Shown piece by piece: positions 34,595 through 43,731 of a stretch of DNA of 64,000 bases. The notes beneath the pieces are model-generated. The model made no database searches and was not told the origin of the DNA. It saw only the letters and a program-made list of their open reading frames with translations. The position numbers and the translations under genes are program-made. Each line of letters starts with the position of its first letter. Within the stretch, counting starts at the first letter, position 1. Source of the stretch: Xanthomonas sp. CFBP 8443 (GTDB lineage Bacteria > Pseudomonadota > Gammaproteobacteria > Xanthomonadales > Xanthomonadaceae); contig NZ_CP102592.1 in assembly GCF_025666195.1 (NCBI RefSeq), positions 1,116,001 to 1,180,000 on the forward strand, written 5' to 3'.

Positions 34595-35619
34595 GCACGC
34601 GGCGCTGGCCGGCACGCCTGGCGCGCGCCGCGGCGGCGCTGGCGATCGTGCTGGCCGGCGTCTGCGGCGCGCTGTTCCTGGCCTACCTGCCGCATACCGG
34701 GGCGCTGGTGCGCTACGCCTCGGCGCTGCTGTGGGTGGCGATGGGCGGCGCCGCGCTGTGGGGCCTGCGCCACCCCCGCGACTACCGCGTGCTGCCGCTG
34801 ATCTTCGCCATCGGCTGTGCCGGCATGGTGTTCGGCTGGTCGCAGCTGCGGCCCGAGCAGGACCGCGACTGGGCCGACGACGTGGCGCAGCCGCTGCAGC
34901 CACAGGTGGACGGCCACATCGTCACCCTGCACAACGTGCGCAACTTCGCCTGGCGCAGCGACAACGACTACACGCCGCGCTGGGAAACCCGCCAGTACGA
35001 CCTAGACCGGCTGGTCTCGGCGGACCTGGCACTGTCCTACTGGATGGGGCCGGCGATCGCCCACACCCTGGTCTCGTTCGGTTTCGACGATGGCCGCCGG
35101 GTGGTGTTCTCGCTGGAGATCCGCCGGGAGCGCGGCGAATCGTTTTCGGCGCTGGCCGGGTTCTTCCGCAATTTCGAGCAGGTGATGATCGCCGCCGACG
35201 AGCGCGACATCCTCGCGGTACGCAGCAACGTGCGCGGCGAGGACGTCTACCTGTACCGGCTGAACATCCCGCGCGCGCAGCTGCGCCAGCTGTTCCTGGG
35301 CTACGTGGCGCAGGCGCAGCAGCTGCTGCATCGGCCGAAGTTCTACAACACCGCCACCAGCAACTGCACCACCATCGTGTTCGAGCTGGTGCGCAAGCTC
35401 GATCCGCAGCTGCCGCTGGACTACCGGCTGCTGCTGTCCGGCTACCTGCCGTCCTACGTGTACGCGCAACACGGTTTCATGCCCGGCTATGCGCTGGCCA
35501 CGCTGCAGGCGCGCGGCCGCATCGGCGAACGCGCACGCCAGGCCGGCAGCGGCGCCGATTTCTCGCAGCGCATCCGCGAAGGCATTCCCGGCGAAGCGCT
35601 TCCCGGAGCGCTGCGCTGA
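34591..35619 (+). CDS. DUF4105-domain membrane/periplasmic protein
   Basis: A 342-residue protein. Three N-terminal hydrophobic segments (ALAIVLAGVCGALFLAYL, ALLWVAMGGAALWGL, VLPLIFAIGCAGMVFGW) precede a periplasmic DUF4105 domain (about 105-290): HNVRNFAWRSDNDYTPRWE, LVSFGFDDGRRVVFSLEIR, GEDVYLYRLN and the conserved TATSNCTTIVFELV with the NCT motif. The Cys with conserved His suggests a cysteine-hydrolase-like site, unproven. Coupled start with tetR, and its stop overlaps the lipoprotein start by one base (TGATG). It probably works with that lipase-like partner in envelope lipid or lipoprotein metabolism, which is inference. Confidence 0.85.
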   Translation: MSTRRWPARLARAAAALAIVLAGVCGALFLAYLPHTGALVRYASALLWVAMGGAALWGLRHPRDYRVLPLIFAIGCAGMVFGWSQLRPEQDRDWADDVAQPLQPQVDGHIVTLHNVRNFAWRSDNDYTPRWETRQYDLDRLVSADLALSYWMGPAIAHTLVSFGFDDGRRVVFSLEIRRERGESFSALAGFFRNFEQVMIAADERDILAVRSNVRGEDVYLYRLNIPRAQLRQLFLGYVAQAQQLLHRPKFYNTATSNCTTIVFELVRKLDPQLPLDYRLLLSGYLPSYVYAQHGFMPGYALATLQARGRIGERARQAGSGADFSQRIREGIPGEALPGALR

Positions 35620-37559
35620 TGCGCGCCGCGCAGGCCGCATGGCAGCTGGCGGCGCGTGCGCTGCTGGCGGTGGGCCTGCTCGCAGGCTCCGGCTGCGCCA
35701 TGGTCACCGTGCAGTCGCGCGCGGCCGGCGACTACATCGCGACCAAGCGCGGCGACGTGCTCAGCACCGGCGAACTCAGCGACGCCAGCCAGGAAACGCT
35801 GCGCGTGGTGGCGATCGAGCGCAAGCCCTGCGAAGCCGACATCCCCGCCTGCGCCGCGCAGCTGCGCACGGTGCAGGGACTGGACGAGGAACGCCGCCTG
35901 GCGACGCTGTCGGAGCTGTGGTTGCGCGCGGCGACGACGCGGACGCCCAAGGCGACCATCGCGCTCGACGATGCGGCCTTGCAGGCATGGCTGGAAACGG
36001 CGCGCTACGCCTATGCCTACCTGTTCTATACCGAGCGCCCGGCCAGCGCGCGCGCCTTCGAGGACCGGCAGACCCAGGTGCGCGACTACTACAACTACGC
36101 GGTGCAGCATGTGGTCGGCGCCATGTTCGAGCGTTGGCGCGCGCGCAGCCCCAGCGGCGAATTGCGCGACGACGACACGCAGGCCGCTGCCGGCTGGCAG
36201 GTGCGCGCGGAGTTGGACAGTTTCCGCCTGCCGGGCGGAGTGGCGCGGCCGAATGCGATGGTGCCTGCCGCTTCGCTGCGCTTCGACGGCCTGCGCAGCA
36301 CCTATCGCCGCGACGGATTCGGCGCCGAGCTGGTGGCGGAAGTGTCGCCGGCGCAGGTCGGCGATCCGACCGCGATCGTGGCTGGCGCCAAGCCAGGGCA
36401 AGCAGCCACCGACACCGCCGGCTACAGCGAACTGTCGTACGCGCCGACCACGGTGTTGCTGCGCTTCGACGGCGACAGCCTGGCGCAGGTGCTGGACACG
36501 CGCAGCGTGGTGATCGCGCCCTACGATCCGTATCGCGACAACGAGGTCGTCGTGCACGGCCAGCGGCTGCCGCTGGCGGCCAACTTCACCGCCGCCTACG
36601 GCCTGTGGCTGGCGCGTTCGGGTTTCGCCGAGCAGTCGTTGCGCTCGATGCTCGGGCGCGAACACGGCATCGAGCAACCGCACCTGTACCTGATGCAGCC
36701 CTACGACCCGAACCGGCGCATCGTGCTGATGCTGCACGGCCTGGCCAGCAGTCCCGAAGCCTGGGTCAACGTCGCCAACGAGATCATGGGCGACGAGCAA
36801 CTGCGCCGCCACTACCAGATCTGGCAGGTCTACTATCCGACCAACATGCCGATCGCCTGGAACCGCGCGCAGATCGAGACCCTGCTGCAGCGGACCCTGC
36901 ACGATTTCGATCCGCAGGGGCAGGCGCCGGCATCGCGGCACATGGTGCTGGTCGGGCACAGCATGGGCGGAGTGATCGCGCGGCTGCTGGTCAGCAGCTC
37001 CGGCGATCGCATTTGGAACGACTTGCTCGCCGGTCGCGACCTGAGCGGCGAACGCGGCGTGCGGATACGCGAGCGCCTGCAGCCGTTGTTGCGCTTCGCG
37101 CCGCTGCCGCAGGTGGACCGCGCCATCTTCATCGCCGCACCGCACCGCGGGACGGCGTTCGCCGAGGGCCGCATAGGCCGCCTGGTCGGTGGGCTGATCC
37201 GCCTGCCGGTGACCTTGCTCGCGCGTTTCACCGAGGTGATGCGCGATATCGGCGACGACGACCGCGTGCCGCAACGCCTGCCCAACGGCATCGACAACCT
37301 GCGCGACACCGATCCGTTCGTGCGTGCGGCCGCCGAACTGCCAATTTCGCCAGCCGTGCGTTACAACTCGATCATCGCCCGGCGCAATCCGGCGGTGCCG
37401 TTGGCCGACGCCGACGACGGGCTGGTGCCGTACCGTAGCGCGCATCTCGATGGAGCCGAATCGGAACTGGTGATCACCTCCGGGCACAGCGTGCAGGAGA
37501 CGCCGCAGGCGATCCTGGAGATCCGCCGCATCCTGCACGCGGAGATCGCGGCGGAGTGA
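35619..37559 (+). CDS. Alpha/beta-hydrolase (lipase-like) lipoprotein
   Basis: A 646-residue protein with lipobox LLAGSGC (Cys26), so anchored in the envelope. Residues 30-340 are an N-terminal domain of unknown fold (WLETARYAYAYLFYTERPA, VRDYYNYAVQHVVGAMFERW). Residues 365-640 are an alpha/beta hydrolase with oxyanion region LMLHGLASSPEAW, nucleophile elbow LVGHSMGG (Ser), catalytic Asp candidate in LADADDGLVPYRSA and His in TSGHSVQETP. Esterase or phospholipase activity is likely. Overlaps the DUF4105 stop by one base and is the last gene of the tetR operon. The repeat array follows 30 bp later. Confidence 0.87.
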   Translation: MRAAQAAWQLAARALLAVGLLAGSGCAMVTVQSRAAGDYIATKRGDVLSTGELSDASQETLRVVAIERKPCEADIPACAAQLRTVQGLDEERRLATLSELWLRAATTRTPKATIALDDAALQAWLETARYAYAYLFYTERPASARAFEDRQTQVRDYYNYAVQHVVGAMFERWRARSPSGELRDDDTQAAAGWQVRAELDSFRLPGGVARPNAMVPAASLRFDGLRSTYRRDGFGAELVAEVSPAQVGDPTAIVAGAKPGQAATDTAGYSELSYAPTTVLLRFDGDSLAQVLDTRSVVIAPYDPYRDNEVVVHGQRLPLAANFTAAYGLWLARSGFAEQSLRSMLGREHGIEQPHLYLMQPYDPNRRIVLMLHGLASSPEAWVNVANEIMGDEQLRRHYQIWQVYYPTNMPIAWNRAQIETLLQRTLHDFDPQGQAPASRHMVLVGHSMGGVIARLLVSSSGDRIWNDLLAGRDLSGERGVRIRERLQPLLRFAPLPQVDRAIFIAAPHRGTAFAEGRIGRLVGGLIRLPVTLLARFTEVMRDIGDDDRVPQRLPNGIDNLRDTDPFVRAAAELPISPAVRYNSIIARRNPAVPLADADDGLVPYRSAHLDGAESELVITSGHSVQETPQAILEIRRILHAEIAAE

Positions 37560-37589
37560 GGCGCGGTCCGGCGACGGGCCGGCCGGATG

Positions 37590-37950
37590 CACTGTAGGAG
37601 GTGCTTCAGCCCCCGACCGGATCCGAAGTCGGTAGATCCGCCGCTTCGCTCGTCGCGACTGAAGTCGCTCCCACAGGGACTTGCGGCAAGTCGGCTGGGT
37701 GCACTTGTAGGAGGGGCTTCAGCCCCGACCGGATCCGAAGCCGGTAGCTCCGCTTCGCTGGTCGCGACTGAAGTCGCTCCCACAGGGACTTGTGGCAAGC
37801 CGGCTGGGTGCACTTGTAGGACGGGCTTCAGCCCCGACCGGATCCGAAGCCGCTAGATCCACCGCTTCGCTCGTCGCGACTGGAGTCTCCCACAGGACCG
37901 TGCGGCACGTCGGCTGGGTGCACTGTGGGAGGGGCTTCAGCCCCGACGCG
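37590..37950. repeat. Array of 109-113-bp REP composite units
   Basis: Four units with GTAGGAG/GTGGGAG at 37594, 37707, 37816 and 37925. Each pairs GGGGCTTCAGCCCCGACCGG with GTCGCGACTGAAGTCGCTCC, separated by an ATCCGAAGCCGGTAG segment. The third unit has lost part of its second arm (CGACTGGAGTC). It fills the space after the lipoprotein gene. The rest of the gap (37951-38247) before the next receptor shows no gene; a short frame from 37792 merely extends the receptor frame upstream. Confidence 0.88.
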
Positions 37951-38247
37951 ACCCTGCTGCTTTTACCGTTGCGCTCGTCTGCACTCGCGATGTCACCACG
38001 CACGCATCGCCCCAGCAGTGCGCGCGTGTTCATCCATGAACTCCGTCACGCACCTGCAAACATCGGCGCACACAATGCGCCGCAGTTGTTAACGGCCCGT
38101 CAGTCGCACGGTCCGGCTCCGACACGGAACCTCCCCCAGATATTCGCCCAGTTGCCGGCTCGAATCCGGCGATACGGGCGCTGCTTTGCCTTCCCGGCCG
38201 CAACGCCGTTGCGCGCCGGGTCACCCCCACGTCCTGATGGAATCCCC

Positions 38248-41055
38248 ATGAACCACGCATCGCACCGCGCCAGGCCGCACCGGCTTGCCGGTTCCATCGC
38301 CCTGGCGCTGAGCCTGACCGTCGCCGCCACCGCCCACGCCGAAGATGCCGCGCAGGCACAGGCGCAGGCGCAGTCCAGCGACGACACCGCGCCGGCCGCG
38401 GCCAGGAACGCCACGACGCTGTCGGCGGTGACCGTCGCCGCCAACCGCTACAACGCCGCCGATATGCAGATGGCGGCCAGCAACACCGCCAACGTGCTGT
38501 CGGCCGACGATCTGAAGTACACCGCCGTGCACAACATCGCCGAGGCGCTGGGCCTGCTGCCGGGCGTCAACGTGGTCAACACCGGGCAGTCGTATTTCGG
38601 CGGCGTCGACGGCGCCGCGCGCGGCGAAGGCATGTTCGCCTCGGTGCGCGGGCTCAATGCCGAATACAACGTCAACCTGATCAACGGCGTCAACGTCGCC
38701 CAGGGCATGCCGTACAGCCGCAGCGTGCAGTTGAGCCTGCTGCCGCCCTCGGGCCTGCAGACCATCGTGTTGAACAAGACCTCCACCGCGGCGATGGACG
38801 GCGACGCGATCGGCGGCACCATCGACTACCGCACGCCCAGCGGCTTCGACTACAGCGACGCGATCGGCGGCAGCGTCACCGCCAGCGGCCGCATGGAAAG
38901 CCGCGCACGCGACTACGACGAGAGCGGTCTGGGCAAGGGTGCGGCCGGGGAATTCCACGCCAAGTTCGGCAGCGAACGCCAGTTCGGCCTCTACGCCAGC
39001 GCCTACTACGACGAGCGCCACTACGTGAACAGCGAAGTGGCCAGCGCTTCCGCCGCGCGCAACGACGGTTCGTGGGAGTTCTCCCGCACCACCGCCGCTG
39101 GCAAGCTGGCCGCCGGCGTCGATCCGGAAGACGCGCTGCAGTCCACCGGCACCAACATCGGCTATTCCGGCGGCGACACCAAGCGCTACGGCGGCAACGT
39201 CTCCTTCGACTGGCATGTGGATCCGAGCCTGCAGCTGTATGCGCGGGCGACCTACGCCTACGCCAAGACCGAGCAGAACACCGGCTACACGCAGTTCGTG
39301 CCGGCCAGCGTCAGCTACACCCAGATCGGCAGCACCGGCGTGTACCAGCCGCAGATCGACCGCGTCGCGGTGCGCTACTGGTACGAAACCAACCCGGAAG
39401 TGGCCGACATCGCCACGTTCCAGTTCGGCGCCGACAAGCAGCTCGGCAACTGGACGCTGTCGCCGAACCTGTTCTACGGCTACGGCGACAACGATCGGCC
39501 CGACCACATCGAAGTCTCCGCGCGCGTGGATCAATACACGTCCACCCAATTTCCGTACGGCGCCAACAGCTTCATCGGCTACGACAGCGAAGGCTTCCCG
39601 GTGCCGCAGCTGACCTCGGCAATGCAGAACCAGGCCGACGACATCGGCAGCCTGTATGCGCGCCGCCACGGCCAGTTGACCAAGTCCTACAGCGGGCAGA
39701 AGAAGGGCGGCGCCAAGTTCGACGTGCGCTACGACTTCGACGAGGGCGCGCTGAGCAGCCTGCAGTTCGGCGTGAAGTACGTGGACAGCTCGCGCGAATA
39801 CACCTCGCGCGACTGGACCACCGGCAAGTTCACCGACGGCACCCTGCTGGCCGACACCGGCCTGGTCAACGGCGCATACGACGCGGTGTATCCGGGCAAG
39901 TACGACTACCCGACGGTCAAGCTGAGCAATGCGGCGCTGAAGGCCTCGATCGCCCAGTACATGACCCCGGAGGCCTTCGACACCTGCGGCAGCCTGGCGA
40001 TCAACAACCAGAACTGCGCGACGATGCGCGGCACCGAGGCGGTGGCCGCGGCGTATGCGATGGCGACGTTCAAGACCGGCGACCTGGAGATCATTCCCGG
40101 CCTGCGCTTCGAGCAGACCCGCATCCGCAACACGTTCTGGACGATGCCCAAGGACAGCGGCGGCAACGAGCTGGCCGGCTACTTCCAGAACAACCACACC
40201 ACCTACGACGAACCGCTGCCCAGCGTGTTCCTGAACTACCGCCCCGGCGACGGCCGCGCCGTGTATCGCGCCTCGGTCTGGACCAGCTACACGCGTCCGG
40301 CGTTCGTGCAGCTCGGCGGCGGTTCCAACTACGACGTGTCCAGCGACGGCGTCACCACCATCACCGAAGGCAATCCCGACCTGAAGCCGATCAAGGCGCT
40401 CAACGTCGACCTGTCCGGCGAATGGGACAACGGCGTCGGCGGCCACGCGATGCTGGCCGGCTACTACAAGCGCCTGTCCGACTACATCTACGAGAACGGA
40501 TCGGACGCGGCCAATGCCGGCGCGAGCGGCAGCGGCAACGTGCGCTACGTGCGCCCGCAGAACGGCGGCGACGGCAAGGTGCTGGGCGTGGAAGCGGCGG
40601 TGCGGCAGACCCTGCAGGGCATGCCGGCGCCGCTGGACGGTTTCGGCATCGGCGCCAACGTCACCCGCCAGTCCACCCGCGTCGACCTGGGCATGGCCGG
40701 CTTCCGCGACGAGCGCATCCAGAACGCGCCGGACCTGATGGCCAATGCCGAGCTGTTCTACGAGAAGGGGCCGCTGTCGGTGAACCTGAGCTACCACTAC
40801 TCGGGCGAATACGTGTCGGTCTACGACTACCTGGAGCAGGGCGCCAGCTGGGACGACCTGTGGGTGAAGCCGATCACCCGCGTCGACCTGCACGTGGGCT
40901 ATGCGGTGAGCGACCACCTGCGCGCCGACCTGTCGGTGGCCAACCTGACCAACCGCCTGAGCTACTGGGCGCACGTCGGCCGCAACAGCACCGCGATCTC
41001 GGACATCGTCGATGCCGGGCGCACCAGCCTGCTGACCGTGAAGTACACGTTCTGA
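38248..41055 (+). CDS. TonB-dependent receptor beside PLC-like and phytase-like genes
   Basis: A 935-residue outer-membrane transporter. Signal peptide LAGSIALALSLTVAATAHAE, an Ala/Gln-rich spacer, then the plug: LSAVTVAANRYNAADMQMA, VLSADDLKYTAVHNIAEAL, GLLPGVNVVNTGQSYFGG, SVRGLNAEYNVNLINGVNVA and SGLQTIVLNKTSTAAMDGDA. The barrel ends with LLTVKYTF and a C-terminal Phe. ATG 38248. The next two genes encode exported phosphoester-cleaving enzymes, so the cargo may be an inositol phosphate or a similar phosphorylated polyol. By sequence alone the plug is of the general carbohydrate-receptor type. Confidence 0.9.
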   Translation: MNHASHRARPHRLAGSIALALSLTVAATAHAEDAAQAQAQAQSSDDTAPAAARNATTLSAVTVAANRYNAADMQMAASNTANVLSADDLKYTAVHNIAEALGLLPGVNVVNTGQSYFGGVDGAARGEGMFASVRGLNAEYNVNLINGVNVAQGMPYSRSVQLSLLPPSGLQTIVLNKTSTAAMDGDAIGGTIDYRTPSGFDYSDAIGGSVTASGRMESRARDYDESGLGKGAAGEFHAKFGSERQFGLYASAYYDERHYVNSEVASASAARNDGSWEFSRTTAAGKLAAGVDPEDALQSTGTNIGYSGGDTKRYGGNVSFDWHVDPSLQLYARATYAYAKTEQNTGYTQFVPASVSYTQIGSTGVYQPQIDRVAVRYWYETNPEVADIATFQFGADKQLGNWTLSPNLFYGYGDNDRPDHIEVSARVDQYTSTQFPYGANSFIGYDSEGFPVPQLTSAMQNQADDIGSLYARRHGQLTKSYSGQKKGGAKFDVRYDFDEGALSSLQFGVKYVDSSREYTSRDWTTGKFTDGTLLADTGLVNGAYDAVYPGKYDYPTVKLSNAALKASIAQYMTPEAFDTCGSLAINNQNCATMRGTEAVAAAYAMATFKTGDLEIIPGLRFEQTRIRNTFWTMPKDSGGNELAGYFQNNHTTYDEPLPSVFLNYRPGDGRAVYRASVWTSYTRPAFVQLGGGSNYDVSSDGVTTITEGNPDLKPIKALNVDLSGEWDNGVGGHAMLAGYYKRLSDYIYENGSDAANAGASGSGNVRYVRPQNGGDGKVLGVEAAVRQTLQGMPAPLDGFGIGANVTRQSTRVDLGMAGFRDERIQNAPDLMANAELFYEKGPLSVNLSYHYSGEYVSVYDYLEQGASWDDLWVKPITRVDLHVGYAVSDHLRADLSVANLTNRLSYWAHVGRNSTAISDIVDAGRTSLLTVKYTF

Positions 41056-41114
41056 ACCGGCGGCCTTCGCGCGGGCCCGCTTCCCTCGCGCGTCGCGGCA
41101 GTCTGCCGCGGCGC

Positions 41115-42203
41115 GTGCGGCGGCTCGCATGGATCGGCGCGCTGCTGGCGATGCCGGCCATGCATGGCGGTGCCCAGGAACGTCCGGCGCCGCCCGAATC
41201 GCTGCGGCTCGACCAGCTGCAACTGCTCGGTTCGCACAACAGCTACCGGCCCTGGCCAACGCCGCAGGTGCAGCGCCGGCTGCAGGCGCATGCGCCGTCC
41301 GAATGGCCGGCGCTGGCCTACGGCCATCCGCCGCTGCAGACGCAACTGGCGCTGGGCCTGCTGCAGTTCGAACTCGATGTCGCCGCCGATCCGCACGGCG
41401 GCCTGTACGCGGCGCCGTATGCGCATGGCCGCGCCGCGGCGGCGACGCTGGCGAAGATGCGCATGCCGGGCGCCAAGGTGCTGCACCAGCCGGGCCTGGA
41501 CTACGCCAGTCATTGCCTGCGGTTCCGCGACTGCCTGGCGATCTTCGCGCGCTGGTCGCAGGCGCATCCGCGGCACGCGCCGCTGGTGGTGCTGGTCAAT
41601 GCGGTGGACTTCGACCCGTCGCCGGGCGTGTGGCCGCACCGCGCCGCGTTCGATGCGGCCGGCCTGGACGCGCTCGACCGCGACATCGCCGAGGTCCTCG
41701 GCCGCGCGCGGCTGATCGTGCCCGACGACGTGCGCGGCACTGCGCCGAGTCTGCGCGCGGCGGTGCTGGACAGGCGCTGGCCGACCCTGGCGCAGGCGCG
41801 CGGGCGGCTGCTGTTCGTGCTCGACGGCAATCCGCGGCACGAGGCGCTGTACCGGCAGGGTCATCCCTCGCTGGCCGGACGCATGATGTTCGGCTGGTAT
41901 GCGGCCGACGCCGCGGAGGCCGCGGTGCTGTCGATCGAGGATCCGCAGGCCGATGCGGCGCTGATCCGCACGCGGGTCGCGCAGGGCTACATCGTGCGCA
42001 CCCGTGCCGACGTGGACGGCGTGCAGGCACGCGCCCACGATCGGCGGCGCGCGCAGGCGGCGCTGGACGCCGGCGCGCAATGGATCAGCACCGACTACTA
42101 CGCCGGCGCACCCGACCCGCTGCGGCTGGGCTATCAGCTGGGCATCGTCGCGGGCCTGCGCTGCGACCGGGTCAGCGCGCGCTGCGATGGCGGCGGACCG
42201 TGA
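41115..42203 (+). CDS. Exported Ca-dependent phosphoinositide phospholipase C-like protein
   Basis: A 362-residue protein with a signal peptide (RRLAWIGALLAMPAMHGGAQ) from the GTG at 41115; no ATG lies suitably. The barrel has LLGSHNSYR with catalytic-type His41, FELDV (85-89) with Glu/Asp as Ca ligands, KVLHQPGLDY with a second His124, and the late ISTDYYAGAP. This pattern is the Ca-dependent PI-PLC (C1) family, which cleaves phosphoinositides with the two His as acid/base. It lies 59 bp after the receptor and 32 bp before the phosphatase gene, and is therefore likely co-transcribed. It could release inositol phosphates from plant or host lipid. Confidence 0.85.
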   Translation: MRRLAWIGALLAMPAMHGGAQERPAPPESLRLDQLQLLGSHNSYRPWPTPQVQRRLQAHAPSEWPALAYGHPPLQTQLALGLLQFELDVAADPHGGLYAAPYAHGRAAAATLAKMRMPGAKVLHQPGLDYASHCLRFRDCLAIFARWSQAHPRHAPLVVLVNAVDFDPSPGVWPHRAAFDAAGLDALDRDIAEVLGRARLIVPDDVRGTAPSLRAAVLDRRWPTLAQARGRLLFVLDGNPRHEALYRQGHPSLAGRMMFGWYAADAAEAAVLSIEDPQADAALIRTRVAQGYIVRTRADVDGVQARAHDRRRAQAALDAGAQWISTDYYAGAPDPLRLGYQLGIVAGLRCDRVSARCDGGGP

Positions 42204-42235
42204 GCGGTTTCCTTTTCCCTTTTCCTGGAACGACG

Positions 42236-43483
42236 ATGAGCAAGCGCATGCGCTGGACGCTGTGGGTGGTACTGGCGACGACGGCGGCGGGCGCACAGGC
42301 GCGGCAACCGCAGCAGGCGGCAACGGCGCCGCAGTTGCAGGTCGAGCAGGTGCTGATGCTGTTCCGCCACGGCGTGCGCGCGCCGCTGCAAGGCGAGGCC
42401 GCGGCGGCGGCGCTGGCCGATCGGCCGTGGCCGGTGTGGAACACGCCGGCGAGCCTGCTCACCGAGCACGGCCGCGTCGCCGTGCAACTGAGCGGCGACT
42501 ACACCAGGCAATGGCTGGTTCGCGACGGCGTGCTGCCGGCCACCGGTTGTCCCGTTGCCGGCGCGGTCAGCGTCTACGCCAACACCGATCAGCGCACCAT
42601 TGCCAGTGCGCAGGTCCTGGCCGAGACGCTGTCGCCCGGTTGCGGGCTGCAGGCCGGGCATCGGGCGCAAGGCAGCGACGATCCGCTGTTCCGTCCGGTC
42701 GAGGCCGGCGCGGTGGACTTCGATGCCGCCGCCGCGGTGGCTTCGATTCAGCGCCAGACCGGCGGTCCCGGCGCGGTGCTGGCGCCCTATGCGAAGGAGC
42801 TGCGCACGATGCGCAAGATCCTCGGCTGCAGCGCCAGGGACTGCGATTTCGCGCGCATGCCGTCGTCGCTGAGCGCTGGCGCCGACGGCCGTGGCATCGC
42901 CCTGCACGGTCCGCTGGACCTGACCTCCGGTACCGCCGAGGTGTTCATCCTGCAATACGCCGAAGGCCTGCCGCTGGACCAGGTCGGCTGGGGCCGCGCC
43001 ACGCGCGCGCGCATCGGCGCGGTGTCGCGGCTGCATGCGCTGCTGTTCGAGATCTACGCGCGACCGCAGTACATGGCCGCGCGCGCCGGCGCGCCGCTGG
43101 CGCAGCGGGTGCTGGACACGCTGGGCGTGGCGGACGCGCCGAGACTGACCGTGCTGGTCGCCAGCGACACCCATATCGCCGCGCTCAGCGGATTGCTCGA
43201 CCTGCACTTCCATCTGCCGGGCTTCGGCCTGGACGATTCGCCGCCGGGCGGCGCGCTGGTGCTGGAACAGGTGCGCGACGTACGCAGCGGCCAGCGCTAC
43301 GTGCGCCTGCGCTACCAGGCGCAATCGCTGGACCAGCTGCGCGAACTGACCCCGCTGAGCCTGCACACGCCGCCGCTGCTGCAGACCTTGCGCGTGCCCG
43401 GCTGCAGCGATGCCAAGACCGGGTTGTGCACGCTGCAGCAGTTCCAGCAGGTGTTGCAGGAGTCGTTGCAGCGGCGCGGCTGA
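42236..43483 (+). CDS. Exported histidine acid phosphatase (phytase-like)
   Basis: A 415-residue periplasmic or secreted phosphatase. Signal peptide RWTLWVVLATTAAGAQA. Active-site motif LFRHGVRAP (42-50; RHGxRxP with the phosphorylated His) and the late ASDTHIAAL, which takes the place of the usual HD/HAE proton-donor motif. Cys pairs (TGCPVAG, PGCGLQAG, LGCSARDC, PGCSDAKTGLC) suggest disulfides. This branch includes AppA-type phytases and glucose-1-phosphatases. ATG 42236, last of three same-strand genes with a TonB-dependent receptor and a PLC. Phytate or inositol phosphates are the favoured substrates by context. Confidence 0.88.
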   Translation: MSKRMRWTLWVVLATTAAGAQARQPQQAATAPQLQVEQVLMLFRHGVRAPLQGEAAAAALADRPWPVWNTPASLLTEHGRVAVQLSGDYTRQWLVRDGVLPATGCPVAGAVSVYANTDQRTIASAQVLAETLSPGCGLQAGHRAQGSDDPLFRPVEAGAVDFDAAAAVASIQRQTGGPGAVLAPYAKELRTMRKILGCSARDCDFARMPSSLSAGADGRGIALHGPLDLTSGTAEVFILQYAEGLPLDQVGWGRATRARIGAVSRLHALLFEIYARPQYMAARAGAPLAQRVLDTLGVADAPRLTVLVASDTHIAALSGLLDLHFHLPGFGLDDSPPGGALVLEQVRDVRSGQRYVRLRYQAQSLDQLRELTPLSLHTPPLLQTLRVPGCSDAKTGLCTLQQFQQVLQESLQRRG

Positions 43484-43536
43484 GTCGGTTGGGGCGGCGA
43501 CCCGAAACCTATGTCTGCATTCCGCGCAGGGGACAT

Positions 43537-43604
43537 TGTGGGAGCGACTTCAGTCGCGACGGGACTTACCGATAAAGCCCGTCGCGACTGAAGTCGCTCC
43601 CACA
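43537..43604. repeat. Perfect 27-bp inverted repeat (REP pair)
   Basis: The left arm 43537-43563 (TGTGGGAGCGACTTCAGTCG then CGACGGG) and the right arm 43578-43604 are exact reverse complements around a 14-bp centre. It is the cleanest copy of this element in the window, 54 bp after the phosphatase stop. Confidence 0.92.
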
Positions 43605-43676
43605 GTGGAAATCCGCATACCGTCGCGATAGTGCCTTCCGACCGCGACGCAGGCGTCATCGCCGCCGGGACGGACC

Positions 43677-43707
43677 AAAAAAAACGGGCCGCGATGCGGC
43701 CCGTTTT
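43677..43707 (-). terminator. Rho-independent terminator of metK (two-sided)
   Basis: ACGGGCCGC-ATC-GCGGCCCGT (43684-43704) is a perfect 9-bp stem. On the minus strand it is followed by eight T (43684-43677), so it ends metK. On the plus strand TTTT (43704-43707) follows, so it may also end readthrough from the phosphatase operon. Confidence 0.9.
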
Positions 43708-43731
43708 CGTGCAAGCGCGGGCGAACCGGGC

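Noticed and set aside
37951..38247. Pho box upstream of the receptor/PLC/phytase cluster
   Set aside because: CCGTCAC-GCAC-CTGCAAA near 38045 matches the repeated CTGTCAT motif too poorly to call.
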